Assembly (NCBI RefSeq): GCF_918797505.1
Contig: NC_092798.1
Location: 13,095,501 to 13,159,500, forward strand
DNA: 64,000 bases
Origin: Bemisia tabaci
Lineage: Eukaryota; Arthropoda; Insecta; Hemiptera; Aleyrodidae
Direction: 5' to 3'
Shown: positions 46,138-57,300 of the stretch, piece after piece
How positions within the stretch are numbered: the stretch's first letter is position 1
How the letters are laid out: each line of letters starts with the position of its first letter
The notes under the pieces: generated by a model
Told to the model about the DNA's origin: nothing
What the model saw: the letters and a program-made list of their open reading frames with translations, nothing else
Database searches by the model: none
Made by a program: the position numbers and the translations under genes

Positions 46138-46466
46138 ATGAATAAGTCGTCATGCTTAATTCTCTTGCAACCCTCCCCTCTCTTTTATGGTAACCACTGA
46201 TTACACGACTCTTAATCTCTTACGGTACTGCTGTACGGCTAAATTTTATAAAGTGAACTTTCCGGGACTTTTCTTCTAAGACTTACGTGCCGAGTACTGT
46301 TAGTAATGTCTGATCTCTCAATGAAGTGTTAGAATTTTGTGCTCTATTTTTTCGTCAATAAAGTATAATCCGTCCGTTTTATGCCAACCTTTTTATTTCT
46401 AACGTCTTTTTGTTTTGAGCGATTCAAATTAGTCTCACCTCCTCCTTCCCAAAAAATAAAAAAACA
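46138..46466 (+). promoter_or_regulatory. Duplicated upstream region of PEBP-like gene 1
   Basis: Shows patchy similarity in the same order to 53940-54311 upstream of the second gene: ACATGATmAAA, TGATTACrsrAmTsACTmr, AAGTGAACTTyCC and TGATCTCTC/TTGCTCTCTT. This suggests that the 5' flank was duplicated with the gene. I do not see a convincing TATA box. Both genes share an AAACAATG start context. Confidence 0.4.
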
Positions 46467-49400
46467 ATGCTAAAATCGTATATGGTGATCTTATATTATT
46501 GTGTTGTTCAATTGTGTCAGTTAAAGAACTATTTGGTGGTTGGAAAAAGGGGTTTTAGACAACGATTCAAACCTGAGGATGACGTTGACCCTCTCATCCC
46601 GTTATTTCCTCACGAATGGCCTCCTGAAGAAATCAAAAGGAATTTGAAAGCCAGCGATGTCATACCGGATGTAATACCGTGTAGTCCAAAGTACGTAATT
46701 AATGTAAGTCAATAAATGTAAAAAATAGGTCTATTTATATTTCAGACCGATTTATTTTTACCTAATTACCTGACTGATATTTCCAATCTTCCACGATTGT
46801 TTTTTATTCCAATAAATTTAAAATCTGTCATCTATATTATACAGCTACAAGCAAAATCTTGGAAGCACTATTTCTGACGAACTGCCGGACCGATAAGGAT
46901 GATCTTTACATGTATGTCATCTGTAGTAGATGTAGATGTGCAAAAAATTATGAAACCCCGTACTTTTAATGTTGTAGAGCTTTTAAAGCTCATGTCACTT
47001 AAGTCCAATGTTAATAGCGTGAGAGATATGTCGTTTCCGCTAGAAACGTCAAGGTGTGGGATTCTACCTGAGTGACTCGAATAAACAATAAAACAATGGA
47101 AAAGCTCGTGAAGGGCTCCTCATTCGAAGAGTTGAGGAACGGTGTATCGCTCAGGGTTCAAGGTTCAAGGTCCAAGGTATAAGGTTTAACTCAATTTTTC
47201 CTGCATTCTTCCGGCTTCGATTTGTGGCATTGGTCAATTTACTTGATTGCTGAAGTTCTATTAATATTTACAGCAGATACAAAGTGAGAAGGCAGGCGCT
47301 GCGTCGCGTCGGGACGGACCAAATATTATTAACTCTTAACGGTCGAAATCCGATTTTTTTTTTAAAATTAAGTATTTAAAAATAACATAATAAATGGAAA
47401 TTTCTCCAGTAAGTGGACTGTGAAATTGTGTACATCCAGCTATTCCTCATCATTTACAAATCTGAGTGTTACGTCAAAAATTTTGAAATCGATGCAGCTC
47501 GAACACAAAATGGTGTATTAAAATGGAAGAACATTTTTGCCTATACATATGCATATAGGGCCCGCGAAGCGGGCCTGAGGGCGCAAGGCGCCCTCCCGAG
47601 GGTTGAGCCGCGTAGCGGTCAGGGGGCAGGGCCCCCTAGTAAATAATGAGAATACCCCCTGAAAAAGTATAACCAAAGCAAATATCTGGCAAGATTGTAT
47701 GGCTTGTGATGACTTTTTTCAGCTCCGAGCCAAATTGTATTGTAATACCTGCAATAATTTCGATGGTAAAGGATTTCATTGACGTTTTCAAATTCATCGA
47801 TAACGTATCAATCGTTATATCACGCCAATCACAATCTTTTAAAAGCAGTTGGATTATGACGAATAATACTTGAAATGGACAGGTGAACAACACAGGAGAT
47901 GTGTCATTCAATATTTTTTCTGCTTTCACTAAGCTCTTCCAAATGTCTTCCAAATTTGTCTTGTGCAGTTTCGTTTTTAAGCAAAATATTTTTACGGATA
48001 TGTAAAGCTCCTTGAAAATTTTAAAAACACCTAGTGCAACATACAGACACGCAAAAAAAATCATGGAAAATAAATAAAAATAATACATTTTCTGAAAATG
48101 TATTGAAAGCGAATAATTGGCTGCAAAGTTTTTTTTTTCCTTTTTAAATAGCCTTGCTTTGAATTTCATTCCGATGGACCACTAAATTTAGACTCATCCG
48201 AATTACGAAAATGTCATGGTAGACGCGAGTGTCGATGTAACGTAGAAATCCCTTGAAAACTAACATCCGTACCTCCGTTGTGCGTTGAGTGTAAGGAAAC
48301 TAGAGCGCCTGCAATATTTTGTGTATGCAACGCGGATATCCCGAGACCACGAATAGTTGCATCCAGATCCAGACGTTGAAACAACCGGGACGCCTTCAAT
48401 TGTCTCCGCTTGTGATAACAAAATGTGTCACTCAGCGCATTCATACGCCGCACAGTGGATCGAGTCAATCAGTGAAGTCGGACATGGAATTGTTGGCTAA
48501 AACTGCAAATTTTGATGTTTAATTCGTCACATTTTATATTTTAAAGGGAGCTTATAGAAGAAATTCTACGATGAAACCAGTGAAACAACTTTTAAAATCT
48601 CAAAATTTTGTATAAACAAAGCTATAAGCTTTTAGAGTTTCTAAATTTTGTCTGACCTCTCCCATTGACTCGATCCACTGTGGCGTCGTTGTACGAGGAT
48701 ATGACAGTTTGAGTATTTAATCAAGGCAAAAAAAGAAAGAATAAATATATGAATAAAATGGAGACTATTGATGCAGCCAATATTCTCCTGAGTTTATCGG
48801 CAATTACACACTCTCAAAAAGTTATACCTTTTTGTGTATAGTCAAAGACTTCTAGAGTTCTAGATTATTTCTTTAATGATTAATACTTATTTCTACCTCT
48901 GTTTTCTGGTATCTTGTCTCGCAGGTCACGTATATCCCCGGCGTCACAGTGTATTTTGGGAACAAGCTTGAGCCCGACGAATTGAAAAAACAGCCCGTGA
49001 AAATCGGTTGGCCGGTCACACCGGGCCATAATTACACACTTATTTTAACAGGTAAAACAAAATACATTTTCAGCGCCCCTAATTGAATTGCTATCTTTCT
49101 CGACTGGTATAACGCCAAAAGCTTACACTTGGACTGCATTTTACAAAATTAGGAACTACGATTTCTGGCCCAGTTTAGAAACAACGTATGTGTCATTAGT
49201 TTCCCTATGCACATAAGTGCGTTTACGGATGAGGCAGAAATTTTAATTCCAAATTGCAAAATGTGGTTCACTCGTAGTTAAAATTAATGTCGGAGATCAT
49301 GGTGAGAAAACAATTCGAGGCCTTCAAGATCTATGTGGAACAGAGACTAACGGTTTAGTTTTGCTTAAATTATCCATCCGTTTTCTAAACGTATAGAGAA

Positions 49401-52400
49401 AGAAGACGAAGAAATGACGAAATAAGAATGACGAACATGATTCATGAGAGACGATGGATTTTGCACTCTTGTGTTGAGCAACACTCGTAAGTCTATTTTA
49501 AGGAGATATCTGGCCACAGAAAATAACGCTTTTCAAGAATTTTAGCTCATGGCTCAATACTCATGGTCGCATTACCCGTTGTTTCCCATTTTTAAAAGCC
49601 TCGAAATGTGTCCAGGTTAAATTTGGCACCGGGTAGAGCCGTTTAAAACATTTTTTGCTCCTTTTTACGATTCCGTCAAAACTTTGAGTCATGTTCATCA
49701 TTACAAATGTACGTTTTTTCAGTTTTTAATCTCTAAAGATCACAACTGTAAAGGGCCCCATCTCCAGAAAAAAATAATAATTTAAAATCAACGTAGCCAT
49801 CCATTAATCGCGTATCCATTAATATACTTTGAATATGCGTTTTCTCAAAAGTTGCCCTATTTCTAGATATTTTCTCTGTAATGATGTCTAATCGATGTAA
49901 TAAATCTGTCTCCTTTTAAATGGACGGAGTTAAACAGAAAGGAACCAAACCACATCGGGATCGAACCGAGAAAAAGAGATTTAAAGTTTGGCTCCTGCGT
50001 GAGACTCGATGTAAAAATAAACTTCAAGTTCAATTTCTGCAAAATTTGCTCCAACAAAAAGTTTGAATTTTTGGCGATAGATAGTAGAGCAGTGGTTGAG
50101 CTCAAAACTACTCATAACTCAATTTTTTCCAAAATGTGGGTTGGTTCCTTTCTGCATAATTCAGTCCAAATATGATGCATTGCATTTCAATGGACCTGAT
50201 TCCCCGTCATTTTTTTTCCGTAGGCGCCGATGAACCGTCGGTTGCAAATCATGTAAATCGGGAGCTCCTGAAATGGTTGGTAGTTGATATACCAGGCTGC
50301 GACCTGCATCAAGGTGTGGAACTTGTAAAATATGCTCCTGTGGAAATGATACAAAAAACGGGTACGATATTTCAAGTTCACATTTCATTACTAAGGGGCA
50401 AAATGATTTTTTATTCACACAACAAGTAGCAATGCCATTGTAGTACCAAGAGGGGGATTTAAAGCCACACACTGACTATACATTGTAATAAGGGAATACG
50501 ATTTTCAGCTCATTTTGAAGACGACATACGTGACATAAGTTTTATCATGCAGTCAGGTGATTTCATGGAGGAGCCAGTAATAGTGGTTCCTCATCCTCAC
50601 TGCAAAATGTAAACAATGTTTTTGCTGGTTTACGAGATTTGTGATCCGCCTCGATAAATATTTTTGCTTGCAAGACGCAGAGAACAGTCAGCTTATTTCT
50701 CCTCTATTTCCAAAATACATATATTACTGGATATTATTAAAAATAATGTGACAATCCACGGAAAAAAGACCCTTAGTCCAATGAGTTAAAATTATCCGTA
50801 GAACGAGTTATTCGTGTAATAGTTTTTCCGAGGAACTTCGATTTTCTTAACTGAGAACTTTCAACTGGCTAAACTCCAGTTTCGCTAGACATTTTTGGCA
50901 ATTTTCATCCCGAAATTTCCCATCGTTTATTTCTTCTATGCTCTAATACCAATGAATCAAATTTGAGTTTTCTTGTACCACGGCCTCTCATTTGTGGATG
51001 GGTTGAAATAATTAACATATTCTAAATTCTTGCCTTGTTGTATGGTACTAAGTGATAAAGGAAAAGAAGCACGACTCCATTTCTCTTGGTTGCATACATT
51101 CATATTGCAATGATACGTAATTACAAATATAATTTTCGAAGATTTTCATTGCGTTGTGATTACCTTCATTTTTCTCAGGTCTTCATAGGTACGTTTTTAC
51201 TGTGTACGAACAGCCGAAAGAAAGACCAAATTGGAATGAAACATCAATTCATGATAAGTAAGCATGCAATTTTCTCTCCCCCCCCCCCCCTCCTCTCTTT
51301 TGCTGGCTATTTGGTTTTTTGTTTTTTTTGTTTTTTACCTTTTGGAACCTACAGCCTTTTACAGACGTTATTTAGTGTCCGTAAACATCAGGGCGATAGG
51401 CGTCGCCGTGGTCTAAGCTTTTCAATTTTTCAAGGATTAAGGTGTCAAGTGGAGTCTATTTCAACAGATCCACTCATCACTTCCGATAAAATTTGTCGCC
51501 ACTGCCGGAATTGGAACTCGGTACCTATTGACCTGGAGTTAGACGCGCTGACCACTAAGCCAACCTGGCCGGCATGTGGTTATCTCTCAGCAAAGTAAAA
51601 ATTACGTAGACGCAATCATAATCAACAAAAAAAAATTAAAATAAAAGTAATTTTCCAAAATAATTTACTTCTCATTACAAAAAAGTCAATTTAAAAACAG
51701 CATGCACAGCGAATAAAGCAACAATATGAACACTCAAAGGTTGTAATGTCATACAGACAGGGAGCTTTCACATAGACTCTAATATGTCGAATAGTTTCAA
51801 TGGACCACTAGACAAGGTACGAATTTCAGTCTCCTGATACATGTTTCTTAACCAAAATTTTACGTAGAGCACAATGTGCACAACGAAAATTGCCTACATT
51901 AACTCCTTGCGAAGATATTTAATGATTCTTGATGCGTGAATTAAAATCATCCGCTCGTGAAAAATCAATGCTCTACGTGATTCACATAGCGCGCTAAACG
52001 TTATCAAGACAGTCTCTGCTATTTATAAAAATCTGCCAACCTCGATCTTGACGCTTTTGCTCAGCTGTAGCAAATAGCGTATGGTTTGAACAACACATGG
52101 TGGGGAATGAACATTGCTCGATTGAGAAGCTTGCTGGAACCGTTGTGGTGCGCGATTTGACTCACGTAGAGCTTTGAGTTTCTTGTGAGCGGGCAGTTCT
52201 AATTCCTCGTGACCAATGTGAAATAAAAACGTTAATATCTTCGTTAAGGGTTTGTTTCAGTAATTTTCGTCGTGCGAATGGTGTTCTACGTGAAATTTTG
52301 GTTAAGAAACATGTATCAGATTGCTTAAATTAAGACTTTGTCTGGTAGTCCATTCCAAATTCGTACGCACTCTGAATTTGATCCTTTTTCTATCATGAAA

Positions 52401-52640
52401 ATTGCATTTATTAATAGTATGTCTTGAATCTACGCTTTTCTTTTTTACAGTAAAGACGAACGCAGGGTCAAGTTCTCAAACAGGAAATTTGCGATGAAGT
52501 ATAATCTCGGTGATCTTTATGCGGCTAATTACTTCCATTCGGAGCCTGAACCCCCAAGCCGGAAAGGCCCAGGGCCCGAAATTTACGAGAAGAATTATCG
52601 ATTGAATGCCACTAAGACGGGTCCGAACGCAAATCCATGA
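46467..52640 (+). CDS. Secreted PEBP-family protein, gene 1 of a tandem pair (5 exons)
   Basis: Exons: 46467-46703, 48925-49051, 50224-50361, 51179-51257, 52451-52640. All introns are GT..AG, with phases 0, 1, 1, 2, giving 256 residues. A hydrophobic N-terminus (MLKSYMVILYYCVVQLCQL) looks like a signal peptide. The body follows the phosphatidylethanolamine-binding protein fold order: IPDVIPCSPKYVIN, VTYIPGVTVYFGNKLEP, GWPVTPGHNYTLILTG, KWLVVDIPG, LHRYVFTVYEQP and YNLGDLYAANYFHSEP. The usual ligand-site strings are degenerate: DPDAPS is replaced by GADEPS and the HEW-H-WL histidines are gone. That argues against classical phospholipid-headgroup or Raf-kinase binding, with an altered secreted role inferred. 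The N-terminal 60 residues (KRGFRQRFKPEDD, PLFPHEWPPEEI) and the C-terminal tail are additions relative to typical ~185-residue PEBPs. The introns host several MITEs and a SINE head. Confidence 0.9.
47559..47638. other. Cluster of GC-rich mini-hairpins (cluster 2), intron 1 of PEBP-like gene 1
   Basis: Four hairpins in a row with 2-4 nt loops: GGCCCGC-GAA-GCGGGCC, GAGGGCGC-AAG-GCGCCCTC, CCGC-GTA-GCGG, AGGGGGC-AGG-GCCCCCT. The flanks are AT-rich. It matches the style, though not the exact sequence, of 33403-33502. Confidence 0.85.
47636..48169 (-). CDS. Possible chemoreceptor-like (gustatory receptor) fragment, antisense in an intron
   Basis: A 177-codon frame starting with ATG. It shows two hydrophobic segments (MYYFYLFSMIFFACLYVALG and SPVLFTCPFQVLFVIIQLLL), an amphipathic stretch LEDIWKSLVKAEKILND between them, and IAGITIQFGSEL, which weakly recalls the TY-hhh-QF end of insect gustatory receptors (7tm_7). 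Full receptors have seven membrane segments and about 400 residues, so at most a C-terminal part is present. The 3' end abuts the GC-hairpin cluster. It could be a receptor pseudogene, one terminal exon, or a chance frame. Confidence 0.35.
   Translation of the reverse strand: MKFKARLFKKEKKNFAANYSLSIHFQKMYYFYLFSMIFFACLYVALGVFKIFKELYISVKIFCLKTKLHKTNLEDIWKSLVKAEKILNDTSPVLFTCPFQVLFVIIQLLLKDCDWRDITIDTLSMNLKTSMKSFTIEIIAGITIQFGSELKKVITSHTILPDICFGYTFSGGILIIY
48451..48682. mobile_element. MITE with CACAGTGGATCGAGTCAAT ends
   Basis: The left end CACAGTGGATCGAGTCAAT and the right end ATTGACTCGATCCACTGTG are inverted; the element is about 232 bp with an AT-rich interior and no coding capacity. It lies in intron 1 of PEBP-like gene 1. 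I did not find a clear target duplication. Confidence 0.75.
49129..49272. mobile_element. MITE, GGACTGCATTTT family, copy 2 (intron 2 of gene 1)
   Basis: TTGGACTGCATTTTACAAAA...TTCCAAATTGCAAAATG with the internal signature CATTAGTTTCCCTATGCACATAAGTG, shared in inverse form with 15901-16045 and in the same sense with 55868-56010. The right end is degraded. Confidence 0.7.
51500..51580 (-). repeat. tRNA-derived SINE head (intron 4 of gene 1)
   Basis: The minus strand carries TTGGCTTAGTGGTCAGCGCG, a good A box, and GAGTTCCAATTCC, a good B box, about 45 nt apart. Downstream sequence does not complete a tRNA, so I read it as a SINE promoter or tRNA relic. Confidence 0.6.
51799..52354. mobile_element. 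MITE, GGACCACT family, copy 3 (intron 4 of gene 1)
   Basis: Ends AATGGACCACTAGACAAGG and its degenerate inverse near 52336-52354. The interior follows 461-942 in order (TTTCTTAACCAAAAT, GATTCACATAGCGCGCTAAAC, GAACAACACATGrTGGG). It ends about 95 bp before the last exon of the gene. Confidence 0.8.
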
Positions 52641-53939
52641 ACAAATTATTGAGAACTTCGGCTGTGATTCGCGGAACATTTTAATAATGACATTACGCAA
52701 AAGTTGTTCTAGGGAATTTATAACCCTTTCCCCACCAAATAATCAAGGAAAGAAAGAAATAACAGTCGACCTTTCAAGTTTGTTTTCTCAAGTGGATGAG
52801 TAAGGTTAAATTGTTTCGTTTTGAACTTATCGCTGTGTCAGGATCTGGCGGTGAGGCCAGATATTTTTGATGATGCCCGTATTTCGGACCCTATTCATGT
52901 ACAGGACGATCGGAAGTATTGATGCTTGGAGAAAAATTGACAAACTTGAAATTTCTTTATTTTCGACAAAACTTAGACTCAAATTCAATCCTCACATTTT
53001 TACGCATAACATTATCATCTCTCTTTTAAAAAGGATTTTTTTTTTAAAACAAAAAAAAGAAAAAAAATGTAGAAAGAAAAACATGTTAGATAGACGTTTG
53101 TTCCTTTCCAAATCTGAGTTTTAAAAGTGTTTCTCCAATTAATAAATAAATTCACTCAAGGATACATTCAAGAAAATATTCAAATATAATCCCTTTTTTC
53201 TACTCGGAATAGAGCTTGCTTTCAATTGTAAAATTTTCTATGGAAAGGAGCCAATGAAACGCACACCCACAAAATGGAAAGTTTGAACCTTCTTGTATTT
53301 GAAAAAAAAAATGAAAAAACCCCTTACGTGTAACAAGAAAATTCAATAAAAATAATGTATCCGTCGATGATTTCCTTTTTTTCTTGCATCCTTGCTTTTT
53401 CGGGCGGTTATTAAAGACATCTCTATTTTTGTGTACTGATTAAAATATCAATTAAAACCAAACATTCATCATTCCTGAATACCATTAACTCAAGCGGAAA
53501 AAAATGTAAAAAAAACTTCAATTATTAGATGTTTGCAAGATCAGCTCATGAAGGCAATAAATCACATTAAGTCTCGGAGAAGTTTCCCAATGGGATATTG
53601 GCTTTTAGAAAACATAAACAAGACATTCTGACGAACACAATTATTTGTAAAGGTCTCAAAAGATGATGAGATGAATGAGAACGTTTTCTTTTTAAACTTC
53701 GCTCATTGGCGGAACCCAGAAAAATTGGCAACAATGTTTTTCTCCATTTAAACCTATGGGAATGTATCGATTCTTGGCGGGCCAGGTGCTCTGACAAGAA
53801 TCGATTATTTAACATCGGATTATACAGTGGAAATCCGGTGTTGCCAAATTGCTGGATCCGCATCTGACTCCGCCACGCATGATTTGAAAATGATAAACGC
53901 ATGAATTAATAAAATAGGCATTATTCGTACATTGTAGAA
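52641..53939. other. 3' flank of PEBP-like gene 1; no further gene recognised
   Basis: AATAAA signals occur near 53139 and 53346 and may serve polyadenylation. A purine-rich A/G run lies near 53040-53085. The minus-strand frame at 53567-53902 overlaps a repeat-like segment with TTGGCAACA and CGGTGTTGCC words and has no recognisable motif. Confidence 0.35.
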
Positions 53940-54311
53940 GATGATGAAGGAACATGATCAAAGGAATGTGTCAATACGTTTAAAACCTCCGCAAACCTCA
54001 TCCTCTCCTTCCGTAAACTATTGATTACGGAAATGACTACGCAACTCTCAACTCCTCACTGTGCGACACACCTAAATTTAACCCAGTGAACTTCCCAGAA
54101 TTTTCTCACTTAAAACTTGCACGTTAAATTCTTTGATCAGTGATTGCTCTCTTGACTAAGTTGTGTTGCAATTTCGTGCTCATTTCTTTTTAAATGAATA
54201 ATTATACTGTGCCCGGTTTGTATTATACTGGCCTCCTCGCCTGATCCCCTTATTATGAGTGATCTCACTCCGTCTCCTGTTTCCTCCACACCCTTAACCA
54301 AATAAGAAACA

Positions 54312-57300
54312 ATGAAAAATCCCATAATAGTGATCATTAAATTATATCATCTATCTAACTACTTAGTGGATGGAAAAAGAGGTTTTCGACAAAAATTCAA
54401 ACCGGAGGATGACGTTGAACCTTTGTGTCCGCTCTTCCCTCACGAATGGCCTCCAGAAGAAATCGAAAGGAGATTAAAAGGCGATGATATTATACCAGAT
54501 GTAATACCTTGCAGTCCCAAGTATGTAATTAACGTAAGTCAATGTCTATTTGATTTTAGAGTGGCGTGTTCCAGAGTATATGATTGACTGCATGTTATTT
54601 CAAATCTGCTGTAATGTTTTTATTTTTCACAAATTATCATAAGTAAACACCGAGAGCTTGTTGTTTTCTCTGAAAAATTCGAAACAACGGGTAGACTTAC
54701 CATAATGTAGATTATAGAGAGAGTATCGCCATGAGGAGGCCGATTTTGATTGGCTCCTCCGTCTTGAGTATCATGGAGTTTTAGGATCCAAAAATGGCGG
54801 ACGGCGTGAACACTTGCAAACATATAATGACCGAAAGTGGTTTTATTTGCAGGTCGCATGTTACGCCGAGACCTTTACTTAAGTGCATTAGCATGGCGCG
54901 TTTACATAGTTTTACAGCCAATGTGTGTTGCTATCGAGGAAACTCATCTTGTATAAAGTAAGGTTGACAGCGAGTGTGACTGAAGCACTTAGTGCCGCGT
55001 TACTCACGCACTAAGAGGTAATCTGCCGTGCTAAGGAAGAACGCCGGATGAACATTTGAGAGTTGCCAAATTTCCTCTCAGAAAATAGTTATTTTTGAAG
55101 AAAGTTTTGAATATTTCTCCTTGAAACTTTCGGGAACTTTAGGTGAAATTGAGAACAAAATTATCTGAAAAATTGGAGGAAAAACCTTCAAAATTTTTTC
55201 CGAAAATTGGTGATTTACCGAAGAAAATTTGGCAACGTCTAAAGGTTCATATGGCGTTCTCCTTAGTACGGCAGTAATGTCGTGTCTTCCAAAACTTTCT
55301 ACTGGGCAAAAAATGACGCTATTAGACTGCCGACGGAAAAAAAACCACTGAAAGGTGTTCATGCGGAGTAGGTACAGAACTACAGAGCCTGTTTTGCAAT
55401 TCTTGTTGTCACAATTCACAATCTTGTTTCTGGCTGTTTTACCTTAATTTGGTGAAAATTATGGTGCCCCATTTCAATATAGCAAGTTTCCTCCTGATTA
55501 CACCTTTTGACCATCCACATTTTGCGAGGGCATATCAAAATAATCAATTTTTTTGTGTGTCTAAATTGCTCCCTATATTTCCAGCACGATATGTTAAAAA
55601 AATTGCCAAGAATTGCGCTCAGGAGGGGTTTCAATTTTCAATTTTTTTCGCAGGATGGGCCAAAACCTGAAAAACTTACCACATGAACGTTCCTTTAGAG
55701 GTAAAGATTTGGGAGGCCCGCACCAGTTACTGAGCCTGGAGCTCAAAAAGTCTCAATATGATCCTGAATAATTGAGATTCCATGCTCGACTATCATATTC
55801 TGTGTCATCTCCCTCGTAAACTTAAGGCCAGCATGATCCGATGGGCATCTTTAACGATGCCCGAGCATTTGGACTACATTTTGAAATTTGGAACTATAAA
55901 TTCTAGCCTGGTTTAAATACAACGTATATGCCATTAATTTTCCTACGCACATAAGTGTTTTTCCATAAGAGCCAGAATTTATCGTTTCAAATTGCAAATG
56001 CAGTCCATTTGTGGTTTTACCATCATTACCTGTCACTTTCGGGCATCGTCAAGAATGCCTGGTCTTTCAAAGATGCTCAAACCTGGTCTTTACCCTTAAT
56101 ATTACATTTCTGGCATTTTCAAATATTCACAATTATTTTATCCATCAAATCTTTACATCACCTCATTTGGAATCTTGGTAAAGTTTCAGCATAAATTTGA
56201 AGTATAATGCTTTTGCCGCGATCACACGCTGAATGTGGGAGTTTATTTGGCTTGAATGTGGAAGTCATCGGCCCGATGCCTAAATTTTGCGCGTGACGCG
56301 TAAAATTCAGCAACGATTCTCAGCAACCATCGGACTAATGTTGGATTTGTCTGAACTATTCGAGTAGATTTGATACACATCTGGATGAAAATAACTCGAA
56401 TTTGCCAAATTTCAGCTGTTGGGCGATGACTTTTGACTTCCACATTCAGCTGCCAAATGCAGCGTGTGATTGCGGCATTTGAGTGAACTTACAAAAAAAA
56501 AATATTACTAATAAACCTTCAAAACATGTCTTGATCGACTCTGCAGATGCATTTTCCTTAATCCAACTCATACCCAACGTCAAATTCCAGCGGATGACTA
56601 AATTTCTCGGGGTAATTATCTTGATCCTATGGTTCGTGAATGTTGGAGTTCTGCACAGTTTCATCACTATTCTCTGGTATCTTGCCACGCAGGTCACGTA
56701 TATCCCCGGCGTCACAGTGTATTTTGGGAATAAGCTTGAGCCCGAGGAATTGAAAAAAGAGCCCGTGAAGTGCGGTTGGCCAGTCACACCGGGTCATAAT
56801 TACACACTTATGTTGACGGGTAAGTGGAATTTCGTCAGAACTCTATCAAAAATGAAATCGTTTAACTCCACCGATGGTAAACACCAAAATCTTGACCAAG
56901 AAAGTCAATGTTCTCCTCACAGATTATCATTGAAATTCCTAGAAAATGAAATGCATCGTGCCTTCCGAGAACTTTATTCCTCATGTATAACATGTATCTT
57001 TCGTAGGGGCTGATGACCCGTCAGTTGCAAACCATATGAATCGTGAGTTTCTACAATGGCTGGTGGTTGACATACCAGGCTCTGATGTGCTTAAAGGCAC
57101 CACAATTGCAAAGTATGCTCCTGTGATGATGCCGCCCGACACAGGTTATTTTTTCAAATCATACATTTTATCCGTAAAATCAAATTAGATATTGAGCAGA
57201 GTTCCTCCTCACTGGAAAAAAAACACATTGGATCTAGAGTCCAGACTCTTAGAAATATCGACAAGAAAAAATACTCTTGATTCAATCAGATTTAAGCTTA

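Noticed and set aside
51086..51598. 170-residue plus-strand frame covering exon 4 of PEBP-like gene 1
   Set aside because: It reads out of frame or through introns around the real 79-bp exon; the GT..AG junctions with matching phases explain the coding signal.
56483..57013. 176-residue plus-strand frame around exon 2 of PEBP-like gene 2
   Set aside because: Only 56693-56819 corresponds to the paralog; the rest is intron with a clean acceptor and donor at its edges.
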